A DNA stretch of 64,000 nucleotides, taken from assembly GCA_947383835.1 (NCBI GenBank), contig CANDEV010000005.1:140605-204604 (forward strand). The letters run 5' to 3'. Numbering within the stretch: the stretch's first letter is position 1; the number at the start of each line of letters is the position of its first letter. Under the pieces are notes generated by a model. That model was not told where the DNA came from and searched no databases. It saw only the letters and a list, made by a program, of their open reading frames with translations. The DNA is from an uncultured Clostridia bacterium (lineage in GTDB: Bacteria; Bacillota; Clostridia; Oscillospirales; Ruminococcaceae). Below, piece by piece: positions 8,624 to 17,426 of the stretch. The position numbers and the translations under genes are program-made.

Positions 8624-9184
8624 TTACTCAATGATATATGCGGAGCTTTCGCTCTCAAAAACAATTCCCTGACGGTTCCCCAGCATAACGGGGGATACCG
8701 CTTCAATATCAATAACTCCCCCAGTCTCGCATTGGCTGTCATCACAGTGAACGTTTAAGCAGCGTTTCAGCAAGCCTAAATTATTTTTAAGATTATTGGC
8801 AAAAATAATACTTCCCGCACTTACACCTATTACTGATCGGTTATCGCTTATAAACTCTTTTATGCACGTCCCAAAGCCGATCTCGTTTATTCTTTCGAGC
8901 AGGTACTCCGTGTTCCCACCGCAAATATATATAATGTCGTAACGCTTTAATTCCTCCGCCGTCATTAGCTTGTGCAAATCGTATACAGTTATGTTTTCTT
9001 TTCTAATGCCGCATTTCAGCAAGTCGTTCATACATTTCGGCAAAACGCCTATCGCGTCAGCGTCAACAGCAGCGGTGGGGATAAACATAGCCTTTGCCTC
9101 GGCAGGGTCTGTATCAAGCATATCAATAAATTTATTCTTTATATTTTCCGTTTCCAATCCGCATGATGTAAGCAAAACTTTCAT
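8624..9184 (-). CDS. Peptidase E-like protein (family S51)
   Basis: A 186-residue cytosolic protein with a class I glutamine-amidotransferase-like fold. It shows IYICGGNTEYLL (oxyanion loop), GVSAGSI with the nucleophile Ser at about 125, and downstream NVHCDDSQ in place of the usual loop histidine region. Family S51 includes dipeptidase E (Asp-X dipeptides) and cyanophycinase. It is a little shorter than E. coli PepE (229 residues). The AGGGAG ribosome site fits ATG 9184. It is upstream of dnaE in one operon, likely without functional connection. Confidence 0.8.
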   Translation of the reverse strand: MKVLLTSCGLETENIKNKFIDMLDTDPAEAKAMFIPTAAVDADAIGVLPKCMNDLLKCGIRKENITVYDLHKLMTAEELKRYDIIYICGGNTEYLLERINEIGFGTCIKEFISDNRSVIGVSAGSIIFANNLKNNLGLLKRCLNVHCDDSQCETGGVIDIEAVSPVMLGNRQGIVFESESSAYIIE

Positions 9185-9224
9185 AAAATACAGCTCCCTT
9201 ATTTTTTCGCTAAAAAATAGAAAT

Positions 9225-9267
9225 TAGAGGATAGAGGATAGAACGTCTGACTATCCTTTATCCTCTA
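9225..9267 (-). terminator. Hairpin terminator after the 48-residue gene
   Basis: Arms 9225-9241 and 9251-9267 (repeats of AGGATAG against CTATCC) form a 17-bp stem with at most two mismatches. On the minus strand it is followed by a T-rich run. It separates the small gene from the S51-dnaE operon. Confidence 0.65.
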
Positions 9268-9282
9268 TTGTTTTATCGTGGT

Positions 9283-9429
9283 TTACTTTTCGTCCTTATT
9301 GCCGCCCATTTGCTGAATAAGGTCTTCAAGCTCCTTTAATATTTCCTCTTTATTTTCGCAATGCTTCACAATTTTATGGATCATTACAAGTATTTCCATC
9401 ATTTGTTTATCAGTCATAATATTCTCCAT
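9283..9429 (-). CDS. Small helical protein of 48 residues
   Basis: An unrecognised small protein: amphipathic and charged, with many Lys/Glu and Met residues and a pattern (MMEILVMIHKIVKHC, EEILKELEDLIQQM) of two helices. No signal or membrane segment is seen. ATG 9429 has AAAGGA 5 bases upstream; ATG 9417 with GGAG upstream is an alternative that would give 44 residues. It has its own perfect promoter and its own terminator, which argues that it is a real and strongly transcribed gene. Confidence 0.6.
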   Translation of the reverse strand: MENIMTDKQMMEILVMIHKIVKHCENKEEILKELEDLIQQMGGNKDEK

Positions 9430-9477
9430 TTTTATCCTTTCTGCCATGCGGCATATTGGGAAATTATCCACAATTAC

Positions 9478-9506
9478 ATTATACAGCAAATTTAAAAATA
9501 TGTCAA
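9478..9506 (-). promoter_or_regulatory. Consensus promoter for the 48-residue gene
   Basis: Minus strand: -35 TTGACA (9501-9506), 17 bases, -10 TATAAT (9478-9483). It lies just past the end of whiA and about 50 bases before the small gene's ATG. Confidence 0.88.
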
Positions 9507-9520
9507 GTTTTTCAGTAAAA

Positions 9521-10444
9521 TTAAGGACTACCCTTTTCCTCACGCAGCTTCTCCGCAATTTCGGAAATACGCTTCAGCCTGTGGTTTGCCCCCGACCGTC
9601 CCAAAGGCTTGTCCAAAGCCTCACCAAGCTCACGGAGGGACATTTCGGGGAACTCCATACGAAGCTCCGCAATGTTTATCAAGTCCTCGGGAAGATTTTC
9701 CAGTCCTATGGTACTTGAAATATACTCAATATCGGCGATTTGCTTGTCGGAGGCTCTCAAAGTCCGCTCAATATTTGCCGAATCGCAGTTTGCAATGCGG
9801 TTAGCCTTGTTGCGGACGTCCTTGTAAATTTTCACATTCATAAGGTCAATGCTGCTCATGGTAGCCCCCATAAGGGTGAGCAGGTCTTCAATAGCTTCGC
9901 TGCCTTTAAGGTAGATAACATACATATTTTTTCGTTCGGTGTACTTTGCGTTTATCCCAACCGAAACAAGCAGCTTTGTCAAGTCCTGCGCCAAATCGTA
10001 GTAGGGGACGGCAAATTCAAGATGATATTCTTTGATAGGTTCGGTGACGCTGCCGCAGGAGAGGAACGCCCCCGCAATAAAGGCGTAAACACTGTTGTTG
10101 CCGATAATGTCCTCCTGAATACGGTGTATCAGAGTACGGCTTGAAATTCTGTAGCGATAAATTATCTCCTCGCGGAAATGCTCCGAGGGTATGCTAAGGG
10201 AGTAAAGCGCACCTCCCGATTTCTTTTCGTTTTTAGTAACGGCAACAATATTTTTACCGTCAAGAACGTCGTCCGACAGCCTACGGAAAAATTCGCTGAC
10301 CTGTTCGTTTTCCGTTTGAAAAACGATTTGGTCTGGAGAGAAATTCCTGCAAAACAATAACATTCCGTAAAGGCAGCAGTATTTTCTGTCCTTGTCGGTT
10401 ATGACCGAGCAAAGCTCTTTTTTTACCGAATGAGAGAAAGACAT
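9521..10444 (-). CDS. whiA: DNA-binding protein WhiA
   Basis: A 307-residue WhiA. The N-terminal two-thirds is a LAGLIDADG-endonuclease-like fold (CCLYGMLLFCR, AFIAGAFLSCGSVTEP, YHLEFAVPYYDLAQDL). The C-terminal helix-turn-helix domain contains LRELGEALDKPLGRSGANHRLKRI. WhiA controls sporulation in actinomycetes and chromosome segregation or cell division in Bacillus. The preceding gene's TGA overlaps a GTG at 10453; ATG 10444 is preferred by spacing, though the choice is open. It ends the hprK-murB-rapZ gene string. Confidence 0.95.
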   Translation of the reverse strand: MSFSHSVKKELCSVITDKDRKYCCLYGMLLFCRNFSPDQIVFQTENEQVSEFFRRLSDDVLDGKNIVAVTKNEKKSGGALYSLSIPSEHFREEIIYRYRISSRTLIHRIQEDIIGNNSVYAFIAGAFLSCGSVTEPIKEYHLEFAVPYYDLAQDLTKLLVSVGINAKYTERKNMYVIYLKGSEAIEDLLTLMGATMSSIDLMNVKIYKDVRNKANRIANCDSANIERTLRASDKQIADIEYISSTIGLENLPEDLINIAELRMEFPEMSLRELGEALDKPLGRSGANHRLKRISEIAEKLREEKGSP

Positions 10445-10449
10445 TTTTA

Positions 10450-11034
10450 TCACGACCTGTCAGAGTTTTTATTGTATTTATATTTATCCCGTACAAACAT
10501 ATTTGCAGTAGGCACAATGGTTAAAATCGCAGCGCTTACAAATAAAAACAGTCCAATTGATTGAAAAGTGTTTTTATAATAGCAGTTTAAAATAAAAATA
10601 AATTCCAAAATTACAGAGGCGGACGTGCTTATAATGCAAAATTTTTGGGGCTTGTGCATTTTGTCAATAAACTCGGTTTTATAGCCCTTAAAAGCAGTGC
10701 AGCAGCATATTATCATCAGTATTCCGGGTATGCCTAACATTCCGATAAAAGCCCATAAATTTAATTTATAAGCAATTTTTTCGGGGTAACGTCGGTTGTA
10801 AAGGACAGTTACATTATCGCCAACATTGGCTTCCGGCAAATATATTGCGTCAATATAAGTCCTGTCAGAGTGATATTTTATATTGTAAAATCCGTCTAAA
10901 TCGTTGTATTCGGATAATACCATTCCTTCCGTACTTTCGAGAAAGGAATTGTCATACTGCTGAATACCGAAAATAAAAGCCGCAATTAACGTTAGAACTA
11001 TGCCTAAATTCAAGAATACTCTTTTAACAGTCAT
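10450..11034 (-). CDS. DUF3592-like membrane protein
   Basis: A 194-residue protein with a membrane helix near residues 8-24, an extracytoplasmic segment and three further helices. The segment YLPEANVGDNVTVLYNRRYPEKI is the usual DUF3592 pattern. The function is unknown. It lies between rapZ and whiA, the position that yvcK/gpsB-type genes occupy in many Firmicutes. ATG 11034 has AAAGGG 8 bases upstream. It is AT-richer than its neighbours and could be a later insertion into the operon. Confidence 0.65.
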   Translation of the reverse strand: MTVKRVFLNLGIVLTLIAAFIFGIQQYDNSFLESTEGMVLSEYNDLDGFYNIKYHSDRTYIDAIYLPEANVGDNVTVLYNRRYPEKIAYKLNLWAFIGMLGIPGILMIICCCTAFKGYKTEFIDKMHKPQKFCIISTSASVILEFIFILNCYYKNTFQSIGLFLFVSAAILTIVPTANMFVRDKYKYNKNSDRS

Positions 11035-11077
11035 TTTTAGCACCCTTTTTATTTTATTTTGCTCTTTTTCATGTTCC

Positions 11078-11938
11078 TCACCTATCTTTATTTATGTCCC
11101 TGTGACTTATCCTGCACCGCATTTTCTTCTCTGAAAGATATTTGAAAATCGTTTCCGCAAATGTAACGCTCCTGTGCTTGCCGCCTGTGCAGCCGAAAGC
11201 TATAACAAGCTGGCTCTTGCCCTCATGAATATACAGCGGAATAAGGAAATCCAGTAAATCCTCAAGCTTTTTAACAAGTTCGCGGGACTGCTCAAAGCTA
11301 AGCACATAATCGCTTACGCAGCTTTCCGTACCCGTGTGGTGCTTTAGTTCGGGAATGTAAAAAGGGTTGGGCAGACAGCGGACGTCAAAAACCAAGTCCG
11401 CCTCACGGGAAACGCCGTACTTATACCCAAAGGACATCACCTTTACAACCATACTGTCGTTGGGATTGTCAAGAAACAGCGAATAAACCGTCTCCTTTAG
11501 CTGATTAATGGAAAGGTCTGATGTGTCAATATAGTAATCTGCATTACCCCGAACCGCTTCAAGCATTTTCCGCTCAGTGTCTATGGCGTTTTGCAGACTT
11601 CCGTGGCATTGCTCGTCAAGGGGATGCTTGCGGCGTGTCTCCTTATAGCGTTTTATCAGCACCTCGTCGCTTGCGTCCAAAAAGAGTATGGACGTGTCAA
11701 GCTTGTTGCTTTTCAGATAATTCAATCCCTCGTCAAGCTCCAGAAAAAGCTCTCCGCCCCGAATGTCCGTAACAATAGCCACCTTGTTCATCTGACCGTT
11801 GTTTATACATATCTCGGCAAATTTCGGGATAAGCTGGGGCGGAATATTGTCAATGCAGTAGTATCCGATGTCCTCCAGCACGTTTACCGCACCCGATTTT
11901 CCCGATCCCGAAAGACCAGTTACTATCAGAAATTTCAT
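11078..11938 (-). CDS. rapZ: RNase adapter / nucleotide-binding protein RapZ
   Basis: A 286-residue P-loop protein of the RapZ/YvcJ family. The N-terminal Walker A is VTGLSGSGKSGA. Family hallmarks VSREADLVFDVRCLPNPFY (about 215) and IAFGCTGGKHRSVTFAE near the C-terminus are intact. In E. coli RapZ directs decay of GlmZ RNA; in Bacillus YvcJ affects competence. The AGGAAAGGA ribosome site precedes the ATG. It is 15 bases downstream of murB in the same operon. Confidence 0.96.
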   Translation of the reverse strand: MKFLIVTGLSGSGKSGAVNVLEDIGYYCIDNIPPQLIPKFAEICINNGQMNKVAIVTDIRGGELFLELDEGLNYLKSNKLDTSILFLDASDEVLIKRYKETRRKHPLDEQCHGSLQNAIDTERKMLEAVRGNADYYIDTSDLSINQLKETVYSLFLDNPNDSMVVKVMSFGYKYGVSREADLVFDVRCLPNPFYIPELKHHTGTESCVSDYVLSFEQSRELVKKLEDLLDFLIPLYIHEGKSQLVIAFGCTGGKHRSVTFAETIFKYLSEKKMRCRISHRDINKDR

Positions 11939-11953
11939 GTTATCATTCCTTTC

Positions 11954-12880
11954 CTAAAGCTTTTTGTCAGTAATAATAAGCGGTTCGCATTCAAGGACAT
12001 ATCCCGTTTTTTCCTTTACCGTGTCCTTGACTATTTGAATAAGTTCCATAAGCTCGGCAAAGCTTGCGCCGCCCTTGTTTATAATGAAGCCGCTGTGCTT
12101 TGTACTTACCTCTGCGCCGCCTACGCGTACCCCTTTAAGTCCGCACTGTTCAATAAGCGCGGCAGCGTAATTTCCCTCGGGACGTTTAAAGGTACTCCCT
12201 GCGCTTGGGTACTCCAAAGGCTGCTTGGTGCGGCGTTTCTCCATAAGTTCATCCATTTTCGCCTTTATTTCGGACTTTTCACCCTTTTGCAGCTTTATTT
12301 CCGCAGATAAAATTATCTCACCGCTTTTGCAGAACCTGCTGTGCCGATAGGAAAAGTCAAGCTCCGAAGCCGAATAAATCTTGATATTGCCTTGTCTGTC
12401 CATAGCCTTTACGGAGGAAACAACGTCCTTCATCTCGCCGCCGTAAGCCCCCGCGTTCATAAAGACTGCACCGCCTAAAGTCCCCGGTATTCCGTATGCA
12501 AATTCAAGCCCTGTAAGACCATGCTCCAAAGCCGTATTGCAGATCTGCATAAGAGAAGCACCCGCCTGACAGACAAGCGCTTCGCCGTCTTTTGGGGAAA
12601 CAGCGGAGAAATCCTTGCCCGAAAGAAAAACCACACCCGAAATACCGTCGGAGTCCACGATAAGATTTGAGCCCTTGCCGAAAATGTAATAGGGTACACT
12701 AAGCCGTTCCGCAAGGGGAACAAGCTTCAGAAAGCTTTCCTCACTGTTCATCTGTACCAAAAGACCGCAACGTCCGCCTATTTTAAAGGTGGTATGCTCT
12801 CTCAGCGGAGCGTCTCTTTCAATTTTGCAGCCGAGAGCCGTTGCCTCCGCCGCAATTTGTTCTGTATATTCCGAATTCAT
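11954..12880 (-). CDS. murB: UDP-N-acetylmuramate dehydrogenase
   Basis: A 308-residue MurB of the shorter type II class found in Firmicutes. It reduces UDP-GlcNAc-enolpyruvate with NADPH and FAD in the cytosol, the second step of peptidoglycan precursor synthesis. FAD-binding segments are TFKIGGRCGLLVQ, YYIFGKGSNLIV and GIPGTLGGAVFMNAGAYGGEM. The catalytic serine lies in YPSAGSTFKRP, and the terminal domain holds KHSGFIINKGGAS. AAGGAC precedes ATG 12880. It belongs to the hprK-PHP-murB-rapZ string. Confidence 0.96.
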   Translation of the reverse strand: MNSEYTEQIAAEATALGCKIERDAPLREHTTFKIGGRCGLLVQMNSEESFLKLVPLAERLSVPYYIFGKGSNLIVDSDGISGVVFLSGKDFSAVSPKDGEALVCQAGASLMQICNTALEHGLTGLEFAYGIPGTLGGAVFMNAGAYGGEMKDVVSSVKAMDRQGNIKIYSASELDFSYRHSRFCKSGEIILSAEIKLQKGEKSEIKAKMDELMEKRRTKQPLEYPSAGSTFKRPEGNYAAALIEQCGLKGVRVGGAEVSTKHSGFIINKGGASFAELMELIQIVKDTVKEKTGYVLECEPLIITDKKL

Positions 12881-12928
12881 TCCCCAACCGTCCTTTTTTG
12901 AAATTACAATTTGATTTATATGTAAATT

Positions 12929-13660
12929 TTATGCCTGTTCTTGAAATATATTTCCTCTTTTTGATATTATGTAATCCCTAAGCCTGTCCCAGTCGGCATT
13001 TACCACAAGCCTTTCGGGGAAATCCTGCTCCTCCAAAAGAGCAAGAGACTTGTCAAATTTTCCTACCAAACCGCAGAAATGGGCGTCCGAATTTACCAAT
13101 ATAGGAATTTCATATTTTTTGCATATTCTTATGACCTCTTTGAAATTATCGGTCGTGCCTTTCCATTTAATGGAGCTTTCGTTTATTTCCACAAGCTTGT
13201 TGTACTCCTTGAATTTTTTAAGGCACTTTTCGTAATCAAACTCATACCCAACAGTAGCACAGTGACCTATAACGTCAACATAGGGATTTTCCGCAACTCC
13301 CAAATAAAGCCGTGTTATTTCCTCGGGTGAAGCTTTTTTTAGATGCTCCCTGTGAATGGAGGCTATCACCCAATCAAGGTTTCTGCACTCGTCTTCGGGG
13401 AAGTCTATAGTACCGTCATAGTCGATAATGCTTGCCTCTGCGCCGAAAATAAGCGTAACGCCGCAAAGCTCCCTCGGCAGGGCTTTCCTAAGATTGTGGA
13501 AGTGCCAGACGTGAGGACCGTCCGTAGAAGCTGGCGTGTGGTCTGTTATCGCCAAAGCGGTAAGTCCCGCCTGACCCGCAAACTGAGCCATTTCCAAAAC
13601 CGTTGAAAAGGCGTGTGTGGACGCTATCGTGTGTGAATGGGTATCTGCTATAATTTTCAT
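12929..13660 (-). CDS. PHP-domain phosphatase, YcdX-like
   Basis: A 243-residue single-domain PHP protein. Metal ligands are visible as ADTHSHTIAS, ITDHTP, GAEAS, IASIHRE, DVIGHC and NSDAHF, the full set of a trinuclear zinc site as in E. coli YcdX. Members act on phosphorylated small molecules; the substrate is unknown. A GGAAG ribosome site lies before ATG 13660. It sits between hprK and murB. Confidence 0.87.
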   Translation of the reverse strand: MKIIADTHSHTIASTHAFSTVLEMAQFAGQAGLTALAITDHTPASTDGPHVWHFHNLRKALPRELCGVTLIFGAEASIIDYDGTIDFPEDECRNLDWVIASIHREHLKKASPEEITRLYLGVAENPYVDVIGHCATVGYEFDYEKCLKKFKEYNKLVEINESSIKWKGTTDNFKEVIRICKKYEIPILVNSDAHFCGLVGKFDKSLALLEEQDFPERLVVNADWDRLRDYIISKRGNIFQEQA

Positions 13661-13736
13661 TTTAATGCTTCCTTTAATAAAAATTCCTATTTCTTCACTC
13701 TTTAACTCTTTTAAATCTCTTTAATTTATTGCTCTA

Positions 13737-14699
13737 TCAATAAATATCCCACTTTTTGATTATCTCCTTGCGGTCCATGTCAAGACCCAGATTGTCAAGA
13801 AGCTCCTGACCCGCGTTGTAGCCCATTTTCTTCTGACGGTTGTTCATAGCCGCGACCTCAAGAATTACCGCAAGATTTCGTCCGGGCTTAACGGGAATAG
13901 TGTTGCAGGGCACCTTTACTCCAAGAATTGAGGTGTACTCGCTGTCAACGCCCATTCTGTCATAAACCTTTTCGCTGTCCCAAGGCTCAAGCTCCACTAT
14001 CATGTCTATCTTTTCGGTTACCTTTACCGCGCCCATACCGAAAAGACGGCGGGCGTTCACAATGCCTATGCCGCGTATTTCGAGGAAGTGCCTGATATTT
14101 TCGGGGGACGAACCCACAAGACTGATGTTAGAAACACGGCGTATCTCAACAGCGTCGTCCGCAACAAGCCTGTGACCTCTTTTGATAAGCTCCACAGCAC
14201 ATTCGCTCTTGCCTACGCCGCTTTCGCCCAGTATAAGCATTCCCTCGCCGTAAACTTCGATAAGTACTCCATGACGCGTGATACGGGGCGCAAGGTGCAG
14301 ATTAAGGAAAGCGATAAGCGCCGCCATAAAGCTTGATGTGCTGTCCTTGCTTCTGAGCAGGGGGACTTCATATTTCTGCGCGATCTCCACCATTTCGGGG
14401 AAATACGGCAGTTCACGGGTTATAATAAGCGCAGGGATATGCTGCGCCATAAGCATATCAAGCCGTTCGTAACGGGTCTGTTCGTCAATTGTAGCAAGGT
14501 AGGCAAACTCCATTTTTCCCACAATTTGGATACGTTCGTTGTTAAAGTACTCATAAAATCCCATAAGCTGCAAGCCGGGACGGTTAAGGTCAGTCTCGTT
14601 TACCGTAAGCTTGTAGGAATCCTCCGGGAGATAGATAATTTCAAGATGAAACTCATCTATAATAGTCTGCAAATCAACGTTGAATTTTTTTTCCGCCAT
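13737..14699 (-). CDS. hprK: HPr kinase/phosphorylase
   Basis: A 320-residue HprK. The C-terminal catalytic half has Walker A GESGVGKSE at about 155 and the signature EIRGIGIVNARRLFG around 205. The bifunctional enzyme phosphorylates and dephosphorylates HPr on its regulatory serine, feeding carbon catabolite control. ATG 14699 has a GAAAGGG ribosome site at suitable distance; ATG 14708 is too close to it. A perfect-spacing promoter drives it and, probably, the downstream PHP-murB-rapZ genes. Confidence 0.96.
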   Translation of the reverse strand: MAEKKFNVDLQTIIDEFHLEIIYLPEDSYKLTVNETDLNRPGLQLMGFYEYFNNERIQIVGKMEFAYLATIDEQTRYERLDMLMAQHIPALIITRELPYFPEMVEIAQKYEVPLLRSKDSTSSFMAALIAFLNLHLAPRITRHGVLIEVYGEGMLILGESGVGKSECAVELIKRGHRLVADDAVEIRRVSNISLVGSSPENIRHFLEIRGIGIVNARRLFGMGAVKVTEKIDMIVELEPWDSEKVYDRMGVDSEYTSILGVKVPCNTIPVKPGRNLAVILEVAAMNNRQKKMGYNAGQELLDNLGLDMDRKEIIKKWDIY

Positions 14700-14760
14700 T
14701 AAAATCATTCCCTTTCAATTTTGTGTTTCCCTGTATTGTATTGAAAACATATATACTATC

Positions 14761-14789
14761 ATTATACAGTAATTCCGGAAAAATATCAA
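14761..14789 (-). promoter_or_regulatory. Promoter for the hprK operon
   Basis: Minus strand: -35 TTGATA (14784-14789), 17-base spacer, -10 TATAAT (14761-14766), about 60 bases before the hprK ATG. Confidence 0.85.
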
Positions 14790-14890
14790 GTGTAAAACCC
14801 TATTGTTCATAACAAATTTATAAGCAAACGTTTACAGCGCGGCTGAAAAATACTCTGTCAAAAAAATTCGGGAAAATTTGCAAAAATCTA

Positions 14891-14919
14891 TTGCATTTTT
14901 GTGCATTTTGTAGTATAAT
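14891..14919 (+). promoter_or_regulatory. Promoter for proC
   Basis: -35 TTGCAT (14891-14896), 17-base spacer, -10 TATAAT (14914-14919). The start would fall about 30 bases before the proC ATG. With the hprK promoter this makes a divergent intergenic region; nothing else is seen in it. Confidence 0.8.
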
Positions 14920-14955
14920 ATTTTTTAAGTTTAACTTCTAAAAGGAGGAATAACA

Positions 14956-15789
14956 ATGGTTTCCGTCGGTTTTATCGGCGCGGGAAATATGGGTTTTGCC
15001 ATTATCAAGGGTATTCACGGCAGCGGTCTGTGTGAAAGTGGCGATGTGGAAATGCACGCTTTTTCAAGAAGTATCTCTCTGTATGCCTACGACCCGAACA
15101 GCGAAATGATGAAAAGGCTGAACGAATTCGGCGTATCTCCCTGTGCAAGCGAATCGGAGCTTGTGGAGAAGTGCGATTATGTTTTTCTTGCGGTGAAGCC
15201 ACAGCAGCTTGAAGCTGTTCTGAACAACGCCAAAAGCGCGTTTACGGATAAAAAGGTCATTATTTCCATATGCGCGGGAATTACCGCAGAATATATACAA
15301 TCCCAAACAGTTGCGGGCGCCAAGGTCGTCCTTGTAATGCCCAATACTCCGCTGCTGCTGGGGGAGGGCGCGTCCGCTCTTTCCAAAAACGACAAGGTAA
15401 CGGAGGACGAGTTTGAGTTCGTTAAAAATATCTTCGCTTCATGCGGAAAAGCGGCTGTTGTCCCCGAAAATAAAATGAAGGAAATTATTGCCGTAAACGG
15501 CAGCAGCCCCGCGTTTATCTATCTTTTTGCAAAGGCGTTCATTGATTACGCGGTCAAAGAGGGGATAGACCCTGCCGCCGCAAAGGAGCTTTTTGCCCAG
15601 TCCCTTGTGGGGTCGGCGAAAATGATAACCGATTCGGGGTACACTATAGAGGAACTTATCAAAATGGTATCCAGCCCCGGAGGTACCACTCTTGCGGGAC
15701 TTGATGAGCTTTACGGCGGCAAGCTTGAAGATACTGTGAAAAAGGCTTGCGAAAGCTGCACAAGGAGAGCCTATGAATTATCCAAATAG
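14956..15789 (+). CDS. proC: Pyrroline-5-carboxylate reductase
   Basis: A 277-residue cytosolic enzyme catalysing the last step of proline synthesis (NAD(P)H-dependent reduction of pyrroline-5-carboxylate). It has the N-terminal Rossmann motif VGFIGAGNMGFAIIKG, the VFLAVKPQQ segment, the VMPNTPLLLGEG motif and the C-terminal signature SPGGTTLAGLDEL. The AAAGGAGG ribosome site is ideal. It has its own promoter and appears monocistronic or weakly linked to the spoIIM-like gene downstream. Confidence 0.96.
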   Translation: MVSVGFIGAGNMGFAIIKGIHGSGLCESGDVEMHAFSRSISLYAYDPNSEMMKRLNEFGVSPCASESELVEKCDYVFLAVKPQQLEAVLNNAKSAFTDKKVIISICAGITAEYIQSQTVAGAKVVLVMPNTPLLLGEGASALSKNDKVTEDEFEFVKNIFASCGKAAVVPENKMKEIIAVNGSSPAFIYLFAKAFIDYAVKEGIDPAAAKELFAQSLVGSAKMITDSGYTIEELIKMVSSPGGTTLAGLDELYGGKLEDTVKKACESCTRRAYELSK

Positions 15790-15866
15790 CTGCAAAAATT
15801 GTAAGTAATTTTTTGCAGTACGTCCGCATAAGCTTTACTATTAATATAAAGTAAAGGACGATAACT

Positions 15867-16484
15867 ATGACGGACAACCATATCCCAAGGAGCAGAAAAA
15901 AAGACACACTGCTGACCGCTCTTTCGGCGCTGTATTTTTTCGGTGTGCTTTTGGGCGCGGCGCTTTACCGCACTCTTGACAGCGGAAAATTGCAGGTACT
16001 TGACGGCATTGCAGGCAGCTTTGTTGCGGGGCGGCTTTATCATACGTTTTGGCAAACACTGGTAAATTCCTTTTCGGGAGCGTTCCTGCTGCTGCTTGTC
16101 TGCTTTCTGCTGGGACTAAGCGCGGCGGCGCAGCCTTTGGAACTTCTTGTTCCGCTTTTCAGAGGACTGGGAGCGGGGGCTTCCATAGCGGGAATGTACA
16201 GCAGTTACGGGCTTGCGGGTGCGGGCGCGTCGGCGGTGCTTATCGTTCCGAATGCGGTGGCTACGGCGTTTGTGATGATTGTCGCTGCGAGAGAAGCGAT
16301 CAGATTTTCATTCGGGCTCTACCGAGCCGCTTTCGGCAGGAATTCATCGGGCGAGCCTATGGATATTAAGCTGTACTTTACAAAATTTGTTATTTTATGT
16401 GCAATACTGGCAGTTTCGTCTTTGATCGACAGTCTGCTGACATTCGGGCTTGCGGGTCTTTGGACAAGTCTGCTCGGTATATAG
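15867..16484 (+). CDS. SpoIIM-like membrane protein
   Basis: A 205-residue protein with four to five hydrophobic helices. The run SFSGAFLLLLVCFLLGLSAAAQPLELLVPLFRGLGAGASIAGMYSSYG resembles stage II sporulation protein M / DUF95. SpoIIM works with SpoIID and SpoIIP in peptidoglycan remodelling during engulfment. No spoIID or spoIIP gene is in the window, so a sporulation role is only by family. AAAGGA lies before ATG 15867. A weak promoter may be present in 15790-15860. Confidence 0.65.
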   Translation: MTDNHIPRSRKKDTLLTALSALYFFGVLLGAALYRTLDSGKLQVLDGIAGSFVAGRLYHTFWQTLVNSFSGAFLLLLVCFLLGLSAAAQPLELLVPLFRGLGAGASIAGMYSSYGLAGAGASAVLIVPNAVATAFVMIVAAREAIRFSFGLYRAAFGRNSSGEPMDIKLYFTKFVILCAILAVSSLIDSLLTFGLAGLWTSLLGI

Positions 16485-16526
16485 AAGTATATATAGGGGA
16501 ATTAAAATTTAAAGGAGCTGCAAATT

Positions 16527-17384
16527 TTGGCATTATTCGGTATGTTTGACTATGAAAAAGCAGGACGGGGCGTTGCAAAAAATGCGCCCAAAAAGAAGAG
16601 CTTTTTTGCGTTTTTTGAGCTTTATTTCAGGTACTGGTGGCGGCTTGTTAAACTTAACCTGCTGACGTTTGTTTTTTGTATCCCCGTTGTAACGATAGGT
16701 CCCGCCATTGCGGGAATGACGAGGGTGCTTAAAAATTACACTCTTGATAAAAATGCCTTTATTTTCCACGATTTCTGGAAAGGCTTTTCGCAGAACTGGA
16801 AACAGTCTCTGCCCATAGGACTTCTGGACGCGCTTTTTACCGTTTCGGCAATAACTGCGTTTCAGGTTTATCCGCAAATGGCTGACGCCGCCGAGGCTGC
16901 GGGCAGGAGCGGAACTGTATACACCGTGCTTTGTGTACTTTCAATAAGCTTTGCGCTTACCTTGCTTATGATGAATTTTTACATCATGCCAATGATAGTC
17001 GCAACAAATCTGTCCCTTAAGGACATTATTAAGAACAGTTTTTATCTGACCTGTGTGGGACTTAAAAAGAATATTTTCACGCTTCTTATAGTTGCGCTGA
17101 TAGTTGTTATGTTTGTGCTTTTCCTGTTTACGGGCAGCGCGTCGGGACTTATCCTTATTCCGATATGGGCGATTTCCTTTACAGGGTTTGTTATAATGTA
17201 TAATTCCTATCCGCTGATACAAAAATATGTTATAAATCCATATTATGAGGAGCGGGGCATGGATAATCCCGAGTACGATTATCTGAAGCCGCTTTCCGCC
17301 GAGGACAGCGTTTTTACCGATATGGGCGGTCAGGAAGCACCCATAGAAAGCAAAAAGAAGAAAAAAGGAAAAATTATTTCATAA
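16527..17384 (+). CDS. YesL-like (DUF624) membrane protein
   Basis: A 285-residue membrane protein with about five helices and a basic C-terminus (KKKKKGK). The N-terminal FRYWWRLVKLNLLTFVFCIPVVTIGPAIAGM is the DUF624/YesL signature. YesL proteins often accompany carbohydrate uptake genes but their role is unknown. The start is TTG 16527, with AAAGGAG 9 bases upstream; the next in-frame ATG (16542) has no ribosome site. Confidence 0.78.
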   Translation: MALFGMFDYEKAGRGVAKNAPKKKSFFAFFELYFRYWWRLVKLNLLTFVFCIPVVTIGPAIAGMTRVLKNYTLDKNAFIFHDFWKGFSQNWKQSLPIGLLDALFTVSAITAFQVYPQMADAAEAAGRSGTVYTVLCVLSISFALTLLMMNFYIMPMIVATNLSLKDIIKNSFYLTCVGLKKNIFTLLIVALIVVMFVLFLFTGSASGLILIPIWAISFTGFVIMYNSYPLIQKYVINPYYEERGMDNPEYDYLKPLSAEDSVFTDMGGQEAPIESKKKKKGKIIS

Positions 17385-17391
17385 AAACCCC

Positions 17392-17420
17392 TTTACAAAT
17401 TCGATTTTATATGATATAAT
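17392..17420 (+). promoter_or_regulatory. Promoter for rpsO
   Basis: -35 TTTACA (17392-17397), 17-base spacer, -10 TATAAT (17415-17420). It overlaps the sequence right after the YesL-like stop codon. Confidence 0.85.
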
Positions 17421-17426
17421 GTTTTT

